A stretch of DNA of 64,000 nt, taken from assembly GCA_013398175.1 (NCBI GenBank), contig VZRZ01004927.1, positions 255,418 to 319,417 of the forward strand, given 5' to 3'. The position numbers were made by a program, and so were the translations under genes. The notes below the pieces were generated by a model. That model saw only the letters and a program-made list of their open reading frames with translations. It made no database searches and was not told the origin of the DNA. This DNA is from Climacteris rufus (Eukaryota > Chordata > Aves > Passeriformes > Climacteridae). Shown here one piece after another: positions 1 to 11,279 of this stretch (position 1 is the first letter of the stretch; each line of letters begins with the position of its first letter).

Positions 1-62
1 TCGGGAGACGCGGAGGCGGCGGGGGGCCAGAGGGGGAGGACGTGCGGGAGCGGGGAGAGCAC

Positions 63-170
63 CTGGTTCATGCCCGCATTCACGAAGAGAAGGCGCGGGT
101 CGCCGCGGGGCCGCACGGGGGCCGAGGGCAGGCGGCGGTGGCCGTGGCGCTCCTCGAAGAAGCGCAGGAA
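63..170 (-). CDS. AARS2: AARS2, mitochondrial alanyl-tRNA synthetase, early exon (partial)
   Basis: Seen: the reverse strand reads an open 36-codon segment that includes FLRFFEERHGHRRLP, VRPRGDPRLLFVNAGMNQ, then a GT donor at 62-61 immediately after the Gln codon. Known: the RPRGDP...LLFVNAGMNQ stretch belongs to the class II catalytic core near the N-terminus of mitochondrial alanyl-tRNA synthetase. The cytosolic paralogue AARS1 differs clearly here. The enzyme attaches alanine to mitochondrial tRNA-Ala in the matrix. Inference: the start codon and targeting peptide lie in the N gap directly to the right, so the gene runs leftward out of the window and is head to head with RNF8. Positions 1-62 are the start of its next intron. 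The fragment is short, but the match is specific. Confidence 0.88.
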
Positions 171-609
171 NNNNNNNNNNNNNNNNNNNNNNNNNNNNNN
201 NNNNNNNNNNNNNNNNNNNNNNNNNNNNNNNNNNNNNNNNNNNNNNNNNNNNNNNNNNNNNNNNNNNNNNNNNNNNNNNNNNNNNNNNNNNNNNNNNNNN
301 NNNNNNNNNNNNNNNNNNNNNNNNNNNNNNNNNNNNNNNNNNNNNNNNNNNNNNNNNNNNNNNNNNNNNNNNNNNNNNNNNNNNNNNNNNNNNNNNNNNN
401 NNNNNNNNNNNNNNNNNNNNNNNNNNNNNNNNNNNNNNNNNNNNNNNNNNNNNNNNNNNNNNNNNNNNNNNNNNNNNNNNNNNNNNNNNNNNNNNNNNNN
501 NNNNNNNNNNNNNNNNNNNNNNNNNNNNNNNNNNNNNNNNNNNNNNNNNNNNNNNNNNNNNNNNNNNNNNNNNNNNNNNNNNNNNNNNNNNNNNNNNNNN
601 NNNNNNNNN
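171..609. other. assembly gap (439 N) over a probable shared AARS2/RNF8 promoter
   Basis: This is an unbroken run of N between an outgoing minus-strand AARS2 exon and very GC-rich sequence that continues from 610 to about 890. The AARS2 start, the RNF8 first coding exon (about 37 codons by analogy with human) and the CpG promoter are all absent from the flanks, so they most likely sit here. The N length may be only an estimate. Confidence 0.8.
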
Positions 610-890
610 CCGGCCCCTCGGAGCGGGCGGGTGGGCACGGCCCTTGGGACAGCGGGCAAGCGGCCCTCGGAAGGCTTTGTTTCGGGGGTCTCGTTGTTCC
701 TTATGGCGTTTCCCAGGAGAAAAAAGCAGGGCCCGGTCCTGCTTAAGGAGCGGTGGTCGATCGGAGGGGCCGCCCGTCCGCCCCGGCGCTCGCCCGGCCT
801 CCCCGCAGGGCCCCCTGAGCGGCCGCGGATCAGCCCCGGTAACGCCCGAGGACGGGCAGGGCGGGCCCAGGCGCTGGAGGGGCCTGTGCC
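610..890. promoter_or_regulatory. CpG-rich flank of the AARS2/RNF8 promoter, RNF8 intron 1 start
   Basis: The sequence is very rich in G, C and CpG up to about 890, then changes abruptly to AT-richer intron. No reading frame here matches the N-terminus expected of RNF8, so I take it as the downstream shoulder of the CpG island. The rest of intron 1 (to 2982) contains one CR1 fragment and otherwise nothing recognisable. Confidence 0.55.
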
Positions 891-1584
891 AACTCTTCGC
901 TTGTTTGTATCTTTAAACTGTGTTGTATTTAGATAGAGTTGTTCGTGTGGCAGTAACGTGAGGACGGGGGAAGTCCATAGCCTAATTAACAAGGCGAGGC
1001 TTTGGCGAGGTTATCATTACATAAGGCTTAAGGTATTTGAGTGTAAACGAGGTCACGTTTAAATTGTATTGGTTAAGTTTCGGTGGGGTACAGGAATAGC
1101 AGTTTTTCAGCGGTCGTGTTTTTTAATTCATAAATTAAATGTACTCTTCCCTAAAACCCAGCAGGCAAAGATGTGATGGGAGTCTGTGTGATGGGGCAGT
1201 GTAAGAAGATTGCTGTTGTGGTGGTCAAAACCAGTCAGGTACTTAGGTGGCGTGGGTGATTCTGTGGCCACCCCCTTTGTGCTCACGCACTACGAAAGGC
1301 ACCCCTCCTTGAGCAAGCGTATACTTTCGATACTCTCCCATCATGGATTTGAAGACCTGAGGTGTGCAGGTGTGCTCAGTGAAGGACTGGCGGTAACACA
1401 TCTGGAGGACTTGCAACCAGGGCTCTGATAATTGTGCAGAGAATCCAGTTTGGGGTGTTACTGCTCTCATTATTTGCATGATGCTTATCACAGGCAGCAG
1501 GGATGCTGATGGCATCTTGGTGCCGCAGGTGTGCCAGGCCACAGAGCACAAACTGCTTTCGCTGGGGTTTTAATTCATAATACT

Positions 1585-1732
1585 AGAATATCCTGAGTGG
1601 GAAGGGATCCATTGAGGATCATCGGGTCCAACTGCTGACTTTGTGCAGGACAGCCCCAAGAATCACACCACGTGCCTGAGAGTGTTGTCCAAACGCTTCT
1701 TAGACCCTGTCAGGCTTGGTGCTGTGACTCCT
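1585..1732 (-). repeat. CR1 retroposon fragment (3' end, minus orientation)
   Basis: The segment beginning near 1585 (tcctgagtgggaagggatcc) and running through the 'atcatcgggtccaact' and 'gttgtccaaacgcttcttag' stretches is the reverse complement of an avian CR1 3' region. It lies in RNF8 intron 1. The terminal repeats are degraded. Confidence 0.8.
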
Positions 1733-2982
1733 TTGTTGCCAAAGGATGCTGCTGAGATGTGGGGATGTGTTGTGACATGCTGGTAGTGCTGCTCTCCAGC
1801 AAGAGAGTCATAACATCTTGGACCCTTGTTTGCTAAATGAACTTGATGAAGGGGGAGTTTTGTGTCTGGCCGTGCTTGGTCTCACTCATATTGGCGTGGG
1901 AGGCCCTGCAGATGTGTGTAATGGAGCCCTGATGATCATTCAGGTGGCATAGGAACTTCTGTTGCCACTGCAGGGACTAGTGCAAAGCTGATTTTATGTT
2001 TGAATCCCCATGAAGAGAGGAGTCTTTATCCACTCAAGTCTCTGTACCTCTTACATATGCAATCCACGTTGACAGAACACTAATATATATGAAACATTTA
2101 AGAGGTGGTTAAGTTCAACATGGTTAAATTTGCTTTTGTCATCTTCCTTTGCTTCCTTGCCTTTAGTTATGACACAGGAGTCTGAGTTCTTGCCCTAAAC
2201 TCAAGGTGAGACCTGCTCAGGTAATGTGCAGTGCACAGATGAATTAAGAGAACTTTGCAGAGGAGGCAGCAGAGGCAGGGAGAGCAGGGATGTGCTTTAA
2301 ATGGCAATCTGCAATTAGATGAGATTTAATAACTTACTATGGAATGGTACAATTAAATTGTGTCTCTTCTTCCAGAAGATACTGTTAGAGTCTAATCCAA
2401 TTACTTAGATCACTTCCACTACTGGTTATGAGCTGCATGTAGCTTACATTCCGAGCCATAAGATCGATGGTGTGATTTACAGAAGTATGTATTTAGGGCA
2501 GTGTTGAATGTGCACTTTTGTGGGCAATTTTTTTTCCTGTATCTTTCCTGTTCACAAACAGCTGAACAGGTGCAGCTAGCAAAAGAAGAGGGTAAGAAGT
2601 AATCTTGAGACCCACACACAACAGTGCTGGTTTGAAGAAATGGTGTTTGGTTAGGTAATGACTAGCATGGGACACAGATGGATTGTGAGTGGCTTTGAGC
2701 AGCTTTGCTGCTTAGGAAGATTTCCATGAAACCAAGGCTGTAATGTGCCTCAGAGAAATCAAATTTTCCTCAATGGGAGAGAAAGATAATACTTCAAATT
2801 TTGTTAGCTTCCATTTTCTATCTACTCTTGAATTTAAATGAAAAAAAGTCATACTATGCCAGAGTCTTTGGAAATAGCTGTAAGATACTAATCTAGAGTT
2901 TTGCTGTAGTTACATTGAAAGGATATAAGCTGAATTTTCCATGCCATTGCCGATTGCATTTACTAAACTACTTTATTTTTAG

Positions 2983-4599
2983 GTCACTATAGGCCGAGGA
3001 TTAGATACCACATACCAGCTGGTGTCAAAAACCTGTCCCTTGATGATCTCTCGGAAGCACTGTGTTTTCCAGCAGAATGCAGAAGGCCAGTGGACTGTCA
3101 AGGATAACAAGGTACAGAGACTGATTGAAGACCTTGTGCTCTGAGATTTATTGCAAGGAATTCCTTGTTTGGGATCTAGCAATGTATAGGCTATGTTATA
3201 GTATAAGTGTGATAGGAAGTCCATGGGAATGTGTCTTGCATGTTGTGCACTTCCAGCAGGAAACTTCAGTCTGCTGCAGTTGGGATGCAAACTGTATTAC
3301 TTTTTGTATGTAGAGCTGCCTCTTGGTTTAGCATTTTTCAGACCATCGTGGCCTTGCCAAGGGCGCTTGCAGTCTGTGAACCTGTTTTGTGTTGCTTTCT
3401 TAAAAAAAATCCTATGAATTTTGGCATAGGATTTTATCCTTTCAAAAGGATAATGTAGTGCTAATGAAAAGATAAAGTGCAAGTCCTTATTGTAGTGACA
3501 CAATTGCTTTAATTATAATCAGCTTTGACAAGAATCTTGTGTTAGAAAAACTATGCTTCATGTTGTGTTCAAATGAGTTCCTCCTGAAAGTTCTTCTCAG
3601 CTGACTAGAATAAAGTGTTGACATCAGAGTCCTCACCTAGGTCTCACTTTGACTTCAATAATCTGTTTTTTATATCATGATCTCTCCACTTTCTCATTTG
3701 GTCTGAAAAATGTAAAATGAGTCATTTGCTTTAAAACAGCACTGGTAGAACAAAAATGTTCAACACATCATGAAGATTTGAAGGATGTTTGGGTCAACAG
3801 CAGATTAGGCAGAAAGGAATGGAGTGGCTACTATTAAAATTGCTCTGCTCTTAAACAAAACCCTCTTTGCAGTTCATCATAAGCACAAATCAGTTTTGCT
3901 GTTTTTGAAGTCTATTTCTTGAGCTAATTTAAAAACCCTTTTTGTGCTTTGAATATTATCTCTAGAATAACATTTTCCTTCTTCTTTATATTCTCCTCAT
4001 ATTTATGGAAAACTTTATTTTGTTTACTTCAAGGACTATAACCAATGCTTCTGTTTCTTCCCTATTTTTTTTTTCTGTGATTTCAGGTAACATTAATTGT
4101 CATGAAAAATTACTGCAGTATTCTGTTCTTGACAATGATCTATTGTGGAGTCTTTTGATTGGTTAGTTCTTATTTCTGAAGCTGTTGTGCAGTTTTTTCC
4201 CCTCAGAGTTCATTCTTTTCCCTCTGTATGAGCATGTATGTCAAAATGTTGTTCTTGGTGATTGTACACAAAATCTGTAATGTGAGAATAATGTGCCGTA
4301 AATAATACAATGCAGTAACTGGAATAAATGGAACACTGAGTCAATAAATTGGATATTGCAAGGTTTATTTAAAGAAGTGGCTTGTTCTGAGTGAAGTACT
4401 GAAGAGGTTGGCTGTGTTTATGGTTGCCAGAAATAACTTGCAGGGGAGTCTGTAACTACCTAGTAAATTTTGGTGATTCTGTGTTTATTGGCAGAGTCTA
4501 AATGGAGTCTGGCTTAACAAACAGCGCCTGGATCCATCAAAAGTCTATCCTATTGCTGAAGGAGACCGTATCCAGTTGGGAGTGCCTTTGGAAAACAGA
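2983..4599 (+). other. RNF8: RNF8 FHA domain (exons 2 and 3 start)
   Basis: Exon 2 starts in phase 0 with VTIGRG and contains PLMISRKHC and GQWTVKDNK. Exon 3 (from 4495) continues SLNGVWLN and GDRIQLGVPL. Together these are the core strands of a forkhead-associated domain. The Arg of GRG is equivalent to human R42 and the Ser-Arg of ISRKH lies in the phosphothreonine pocket; both are present. Human has Asn where this bird has Lys in ISRKH. The first strands are in the missing exon 1. Confidence 0.92.
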
Positions 4600-7500
4600 G
4601 AGACTGCTGAGTATGAGTATGAAGTAATTAAAGAGGAATGGGAGAAAATTAGACCCTTTTTAGCCCAAAGAAGTGACCTGGGAAAAGCTAAGAGTTCAAG
4701 AACTAAACGTAAATTTAATTTGGAGGAATTGGAGATGTCTGGATCAGAAGGCCCTTCAAACTCCAGGTGCAAAAGAGACAGAATGTCCTGTGACAATGAA
4801 CCTTTGGATAAATCTTGGGAACGGGTAGAAGAGGCCAGACGGCTAACAGAGAAGATGGAGGTCGAGCTGCCTTCTCCTGGACCCAGTGAGGGGGACAGTG
4901 GTTCAGTGCATAGTAGCCCTGTTCACTCCAAGACAGCTGTCTGTGTCCCCCAGAAAGACCAGAAAGGCTCTGGTCTCGCAGAGTCATGGACTGGTTTGAA
5001 AATGCTGAGGAAATCTCTAGCAGATACAATGAAATTAAAGGTCAAAGTTCAGGAGAAGCAGACTGCAGTTCTGAATGTGAAGCAGAAGCGCAGGAAGTGT
5101 GATCAGAAGGAGATCCTGGTAATGGAACAGGAGCTGCAGGAGTTGCAAGACCAACTCTGCATGGAACAAGAGCATCAGCAGCAGCAGGTGGAAGAGCTGG
5201 AGAGGACATTCTGTAAAGAGCAGCAGAAGCTAGAGGTATAATGGTGGTAATAATTTTGGCCTGTGTCTTCACTTTTACGGAATGCCTCGTATAAGGCGTT
5301 GATCCAAAATAGCTCTTGAACTATTGAGTAACATACATAGTGTTTGTGTGAATTACCCCTGCTACAATTTTCGTGGAAGTATTTAACTTAGTATGTAACA
5401 CTGTGTGTGTGCCAAAGGAAAGTGCAGAGGCAGAAGAGATTTGGCTGCATGGGGAATTCGGGAAAAGGTGTAAAAGTAAAGCGTTTCAGTTGGTAAAGAA
5501 GCATGTTTTTAAATAAGAAATGAAAAGTCTTTGCCCGATCTCTCATGTAGAGGACAAGTTGAAAAGTAATAACTTGAAGTGTGAATTTCTCTCACTCTGT
5601 GGCTGAAATAATGCCCAGTTTGCATGGCAAATGCACTCTCTTTACAAAAAATGAATTATTGCATGCCTTAATCCTTGGAGGGAGGGAGATTCTTTTCCTA
5701 CTTTCAAAAAACCCTTTCTTGCAATCTGTTAGTGCCTTTAAGCAGTAAGTGTATGTGATAAGTAGCTTTTTTGGTAACAGACTGAAATCTGCTCAAACTT
5801 GAGACTGCTCAAAATCTTGTTTAAAGGAAGTAGGGATTCATTGTGGAGTGAATTTAGTAATTTATCAGTTACTTCCTTTAAAGTCTGCTGCTAAAGGCAA
5901 GATATGAGTATCAGAAGTACAGAAAGTTTGGAATTGAGTCCTCAGAAACAATGGGAAATTTAGCTGGAACTTTAGGTATCTTTGACCTCTTTGAATGTGC
6001 TCAGAGACAAAGTTGCATCTTTTAAGGTGTTGCTCATTTTTTTGCTTCTATGAACATGCCAGTGCCTTTAGAGCTAGAATAACGTGGAGATATTCCAGAT
6101 ATGGAACTGTAAATGCTATATCCATTTTAACTTTTCACAGTAAATGATAGCTCTGATTTCTGTTGTACACATGCAACACTAGGGTGGGACCTCTCTGGGT
6201 TTATTGAAAACTAGCATTGTTTCTTTAAGCATATACTTTAAAGAGAGTGTGCAGTAGTAATTTTCTGTCTCTTATCTTCTTAAAGTCTTTTTTTTTTTTT
6301 GTCCCATTTCTTACTCCATCCAGGGAGAAAAGTGGCAACAAGGGGAAGAGAATCTGAAGGAACAGCTGGCCCAGGTCCTGCAAGAGGCAAGTGGTTATGA
6401 GTATAGATTTGGTCTAACTGTGTAACTATTTAAATCTTTCTTAGTGCTGTGGCCTCTTGGTTCAAGACAAGGACTTGGCCTTAGGTGACTGTAAAATCTA
6501 AATGGACTGAAAGAGTAACCTGGGAGAGGCAATGCAAAGTGTGATGACACTGGGAAGGTCATAAATAACTGGCAGTACATTCCACTTTTAAGTTAAGGGT
6601 AAACTGCCTTAACACCTCAACTCATATGTGTTGCTTTTCTACGAGGAGATTAGGAGAAATGAGTATGCTGAACCTTATGATTATGACCATGTATTTTTAA
6701 TAGGATAGCTTATAATGGCACTATTATAACTTCTGGAATGGTCTTGTTACAGCATCGTGCTTTGATGGAAGAACTGAATCGTAGTAAAAAAGATTTTGAG
6801 GAGATAATTCGAGCCAAGAATAAAGAACTGGAACAAACCAAGGTAAGGAATAACTGCATTCTTAGTTTTATTCATAAGTGAAACATGATATGCTGCAGCA
6901 GAGGAAATGGTTTATTTAGCATTTCTTTTGACTCTGCCTGGCCTCCTGTAGTGCAAAATGTCTTGTGTTTTCAGCAGGTAGCTGTCTCTGGTTTCCAGGA
7001 CTTGCCATAAATTAGTGTTGAACAGTTGTTACCAGATCTTTCTCAATCATAAAAAAAGCCCAAAGCACCTGAACTGTGCATTGTGCAGAGAAATGGGCCC
7101 ATTGCACCCTTTCTTTAAAAACAAGCAAAAAAATCAAACCAAAAACAATAGAAAAAAATCCCACCAACAAACCAAAAGTGTTTGAAAAGCGAGGTGCTTC
7201 AGTTGAAGTGCATTCAGGTAAAACTGCAGTGTGACAGCAGTTCTATAAGAGAGCGTAGGACTGAAGCAACATGGAATTTGAATAATGAATGAAAGGAGCT
7301 GCAGTTCTTCCTGCCCTTGACACAAAGTGATGTGTGGCAAATAATTAAGGAGATCCTTTCCTGTGTCTTGCTTTTGGAAATTATCACATTATCCACCTCT
7401 GAGAGTTTTCTTTTTTTTTTTAATGTATCTTTGGAAATTTGTTGCTACTTCAACCATAGCTTCCATTAGAAGAATCTTTCTGTTAGTTTTAGAAGATGGA

Positions 7501-10500
7501 GCAGGTACCTAGCTTAATCAGCCTAATTTAACTCTGAAACAAGCCGAAAGATTATTGGGCTGCAAGTAAATGTTTTAAACTTTAATGCTTCCTTTTTTTA
7601 ATGTTTGAGGTGTTTTGTCTCTTGTGTGTTTTGCTCTTTATATCAGACATCAAAGGAACTGTTGACTTAAGCCAAACTCTTGGCCAGGAGTAGGTTGAAA
7701 AAGATTGTGCTAAGATTGATCAGCTCAGTTCCTTTAGTTCAGGTAGTTCCTTTAGTTTGAAGGGAATTTTGCTAATGGCTGCTGTTCTTCCTTCCAAGTT
7801 CTCTGTAGTGGTGGGAATATTCTCAGTACTGATGTGACTACAAAGCAGAGAGCGTTTGCAGGTCTGGTTACATTCTGTGTATGGATTATATAGATACAGA
7901 CTTGACATGTGGAGATTCACAGTATCATTTCCTTCCCCTGCACACACTTCCTGCCAATTAAGTAAAATCTTGTTCTTTGTTGATACACAACCATGTGTAC
8001 TTTTCCACTAGGAGGAGAAGGAAAAGGTGAGAGCCCAAAAAGAAGAGGTGTTGAATCAGATGAATGATGTGTTGGAGAATGAGTTGCAGTGCACAATCTG
8101 TTCTGAGCACTTCATTGAGGTATGTTTAAACCTGTATGAGATTGCCACAGTAAAGAGACTTGAGAAGCTTTCCCTAGTTCTAGTAAAGCAATGTTTCTTT
8201 ACTTCCCTTGTTTAATAGTCCCGTCAGACCCACAGTGAGTTGTGATGGGAAAGGGTTGATTCAGAAATCCATTCTGTGTGACCCTTCTGGACAACAAATT
8301 CAGCTTCAATGTCTCTACCTGCACAGACACAAGTGCTTCATCCTAACATGCATACAAGTTTGGAGCACTTGTGTGGGTTTTTGAATTGGTTCTCTGAGTT
8401 GCTCCTGACAGACCGCTTGGGGAAGAATTACTTTATAGTGGATCTTGCTTTAAACTGATTAGTTTGACTGTTTCAGGTTTAGATATCTGGAGAGGTTAGT
8501 AAAAGAAGGGAGGTGCACTGTTCAATCAAGTCCTGCACTGTTTATATTGTTCAGAGAAACTCTTTCTTTGAGAAATTGTCCTGTTTTCATTTGATTCTAC
8601 AAGTAATAGGCCATGCCTAACATGTGGACGGTTATTTTTGTTCATATTTTACTAGAACTTCAGTTTCATTAAATTCTTTTCTACTATGGGAAACATGACG
8701 TGTTAGCCTTGTTATAACGGCTTAAGAGCTAGCTGAAATTTTAGTTTCTGCTTTCTTAGTATATTAAGATGCTATTCTGCAGTATCTTGAGTTTTTCCAT
8801 AATTTATCCTTTATAAATTGGGGAAACTTGTAATAAAATTAATTAATTTTGTCTGTTTCTGACTTGCTATGACTTACACTGACTCCATTAAGTGACTCGT
8901 AAAACTGGCCTGCCCTCTGGCATAGGAGAGTTTGTGTTTGTGACCCCTGCAAAGGCCTTAAAGGCTTTGGGCTTTCCTGTCCCTTTCCTTATACAAAGTA
9001 TTCATCTAATACTTCCCTGTATTCAGTAGGCTTTTTCTTGACAGTGCTTGTGTGAGCAGGCTGTGACCAGTGTCCTTCTGCTGAATTCCACAGGCAGTCA
9101 CTCTGAATTGTGCACACAGCTTCTGCTCCTACTGTATCGATGAGTGGACGAAACGTAAAGTGGAGTGCCCTATCTGCAGGCAGGAGATCAAATCCAAGAC
9201 ACGCTCTCTGGTGCTGGATAACTGCATTGCCAGGATGGTGGAAAATCGGGATGTGGAAATGAAAGAGCATCGCCTGAGCCTTATCAGAGAGCGGAAAGGT
9301 GAGAGGTGGGTGGATGAGGCATGATGAGTACAGTCTCTTATTCTGTCTGTTTTGTACAACTTTCTTTGGCACCTATATACCAAGAAGATGCTTGGGGAGT
9401 GCAGCAAAAACACTAAAAATAAATAATCATGAGATCTGTTGAATAATTAGCTTTACTGCACGGTAAAATAAAATTAGTACAGAGTTTGGAAAAAGTCTTC
9501 AGTATGAATTCCACAGTCTGATGGGACAAATCAATTTAAACATACTAAAGGTTATGCTCTTCCAAAGAGTTCACTAAATAAAAGCAACAGTGTATGGAAT
9601 GATCCTTGAAAAATTTACCAGGCACTTTTGATTGAACTGTTGAGTACGTAATTGCAAAAATTCAGCAGACCTGACAAGAAGCTCTGAATTCTTTTCCACG
9701 TGCTAGATTTACGTAGGAGATCTCTGAAAGGGACACTGGTATGTCATGTAAGGTATGGCTGAACTGACAGTTGCTCTGCCATGGTTATTTTTGTGGAATT
9801 AAATCCACTTTTGGCTTACAGGCATAGCATCTTGCCTAGTTATTGCTAAAATACTGTGCATGATGGAGATGGCTTTAATAAAAGCCCCAGTATGGGTTAT
9901 TCCTAATCTGCTTCCTTCTTCCAAGTTTGTTTCTAGAGCACTTGACACTGGTATCTAGGTGCTCAAATGTAGATGTCTTTTCCTGCTACCCCTTAAACTT
10001 CTACTCCTGTGTTCCCCTAAGTAATTGTCTTATTTTCCCTTCATAGAGATGAGTGCATGATCCTTCATTTTGCAATGTGTCAGGCCTTTTACCTGTGCTT
10101 TTTGAAACCTTTCAGATGCTCCATGGTGACATAGAATGACAGCACTAAGCAGTGCTAGTTGAAGCCTGAATTTATAACCTATGTAACACTCCCAGTCTGA
10201 TCCCCTCAGGAAATGCTGCATTGCTCAGAGGCTGCCTGCCTCAGCTTCGAGCATTGCTTTCACCTCTGCAGAACTGAGGCAGCTCTTGTGCAATGTGTGC
10301 ATCTGCAAAGGGCCACAGTGCTCCTGAAGTGTCTCATCAGGGCACTGGCTGAAGTGGTGCCTTCACTGGAGCCCACTGTGTGCTAAACCAATGGTCTTCA
10401 TCCTTGTTTCAACAAAACGCAAGTGAGTTCATAGCCTACCTTCATAAATAACTACCAGTAGGAAATAATTTAGATTCACTGTGACACGCTTCAGCTGGAA

Positions 10501-11279
10501 GGTGAAATGGTTTCTTTGTGTCTTTTTATTCAGTGATGGAAACATTTTGATTGACACGAAGATAACCATGTGTCTATTTAAAATTAATTCCTAAGAAGTA
10601 TACCTGCTGAAAGAATAATGGTGCAAGTGGCACTTGAGAAGCTGTCAGGGCTTCCCAAGAAGTCTTTCTAAGAGCCTTAGTTGCACGGGCACCAGAATGA
10701 CAGCCTGCAGTCTTAAATTAAGCTTTTGATGAGACTCTAAGTGTCTTGAACAATCATTACTTGTCTGAGTGCTCCTTACCACATTTTTTTTCCTTCCTTC
10801 TCTTACCTGACAAGGCACTGTAATAGCCACTTCCATTGCCAGTTGTAATAGCCACTTCATTGCCTCTGAAGGAAAAAAGGTTTTCTCCTCCTCGTCTGCG
10901 TTATCTTACTAGGAAAAGACATATAGAACACTTACGAAAACAAGTAAACAAATAACTCCCAACCCTTTGTTCTTTTATGCTGAAAACTGGAAAGGCCTAT
11001 GTCCTGCAGCTTGAAAGACCTATTGCAAACTGACAGTGAGAAGCTATACTGTAGTTTAAAGAGAGCTGGTAATTTAGCATTTATGGGTACAGTGGTCACA
11101 GTTGACTTTTGTATCTGTGTGTTTTGAATGCAGAGAAACAGAATGTGATGGTGAAACCAGCCACAGACAGTGACAGTGGTGTCACTTCTTCCACCTACTC
11201 CATCTTGTCGATGAGCAGTTGTGACAGTGAGGACTCTGAGGAGGATTCTTACTACAATGAAAGCTACTATGTTATCTGA
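2983..11279 (+). CDS. RNF8: RNF8, E3 ubiquitin-protein ligase, exons 2-8 (5' end in gap)
   Basis: Known: RNF8 is a nuclear FHA-RING E3 ligase. It reads phospho-threonine on MDC1 at DNA breaks and works with UBC13 to build K63-linked ubiquitin on chromatin, recruiting RNF168, 53BP1 and BRCA1. Seen: coding exons 2983-3111, 4495-5235, 6324-6386, 6753-6842, 8012-8119, 9094-9298 and 11134-11279 join in one frame and give 493 residues. With a human-like 37-residue exon 1 the protein would be about 530 aa, against 485 in human. All introns are GT-AG except intron 4, which begins GC at 6387. The last exon encodes an acidic, Ser/Tyr-rich tail unlike the short human end. Exon 1 is not visible and probably lies in the 171-609 gap. 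Confidence 0.96.
3409..3453. repeat. two adjacent short hairpins in RNF8 intron 2
   Basis: ATCCTATG (3409-3416) pairs with CATAGGAT (3425-3432) across an 8-nt loop. Next to it TTATCCTTT (3434-3442) pairs with AAAGGATAA (3445-3453) across a 2-nt loop. Both stems are perfect. There is no sign of a known RNA gene. Confidence 0.8.
4690..6842 (+). other. RNF8: RNF8 linker and coiled-coil region (exons 3-5)
   Basis: After the FHA domain, exon 3 has a basic TKRKFNLEELE stretch that matches human RNF8, then a poorly conserved Ser/Pro/Gly-rich linker. From about 5100 there is a long heptad-like Glu/Gln/Leu region (EQELQELQDQL, then QQQQVEELERTF) that continues through exon 4 (NLKEQLAQVLQE) and exon 5 (ALMEELNRSKKDFEE). 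Known: this coiled coil dimerises the ligase. Exon 3 is the largest coding exon in the window. Confidence 0.88.
6387..6752 (+). other. RNF8: RNF8 intron 4, GC-AG type
   Basis: Exon 4 ends CAA GAG and the next bases are gcaagt. The following exon begins CAT CGT GCT (H R A) in phase 0, exactly where human reads LQEHWALMEE. Using the nearby GT at 6391 instead puts a stop codon into exon 5. The donor is therefore GC, with the strong consensus AG|GCAAGT usual for this minor class of U2 introns. Confidence 0.9.
8012..9298 (+). other. RNF8: RNF8 C3HC4 RING finger (exons 6-7)
   Basis: Exon 6 ends with ELQCTICSEHFIE and exon 7 begins AVTLNCAHSFCSYC, followed by WTKRKVECPICR. The zinc ligands read C-x2-C-x11-C-x-H-x2-C-x2-C-x10-C-x2-C, a complete RING with no ligand lost. 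The Ile of CTIC corresponds to human I405, a residue needed to bind the E2 UBC13. With a 37-residue exon 1 the RING would be near residues 405-442. It is followed by KSKTRSLVLDNCI, as in human. Confidence 0.95.
11134..11279 (+). CDS. RNF8: RNF8 last coding exon: acidic Ser/Tyr-rich C-terminal tail
   Basis: Exon 7 ends in phase 1 (RERK-G) and exon 8 completes Glu, then encodes KQNVMVKPATDSDSG and a run of Ser, Asp and Glu, ending NESYYVI and stop at 11277-11279. The cag acceptor at 11131-11133 is good and the frame is open. Human RNF8, as I recall it, ends only a few residues after RERK (AKRLF). The tail is thus about 40 residues longer, with several acidic-serine sites of casein-kinase-2 type. 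Confidence 0.88.

Noticed and set aside
42..936. long plus-strand frames through the first gap
   Set aside because: They exist only because N codons are open, and they oppose the real AARS2 exon.
4576..5241. start of RNF8 at the internal Met of exon 3, stop at 5239-5241
   Set aside because: The stop lies in intron 3 past a GT donor, and the upstream exon 2 carries conserved FHA sequence in frame.
6391..6392. GT at 6391 as the donor of RNF8 exon 4
   Set aside because: Using it shifts exon 5 into a frame with an early stop. The GC donor 4 nt upstream keeps the conserved frame.
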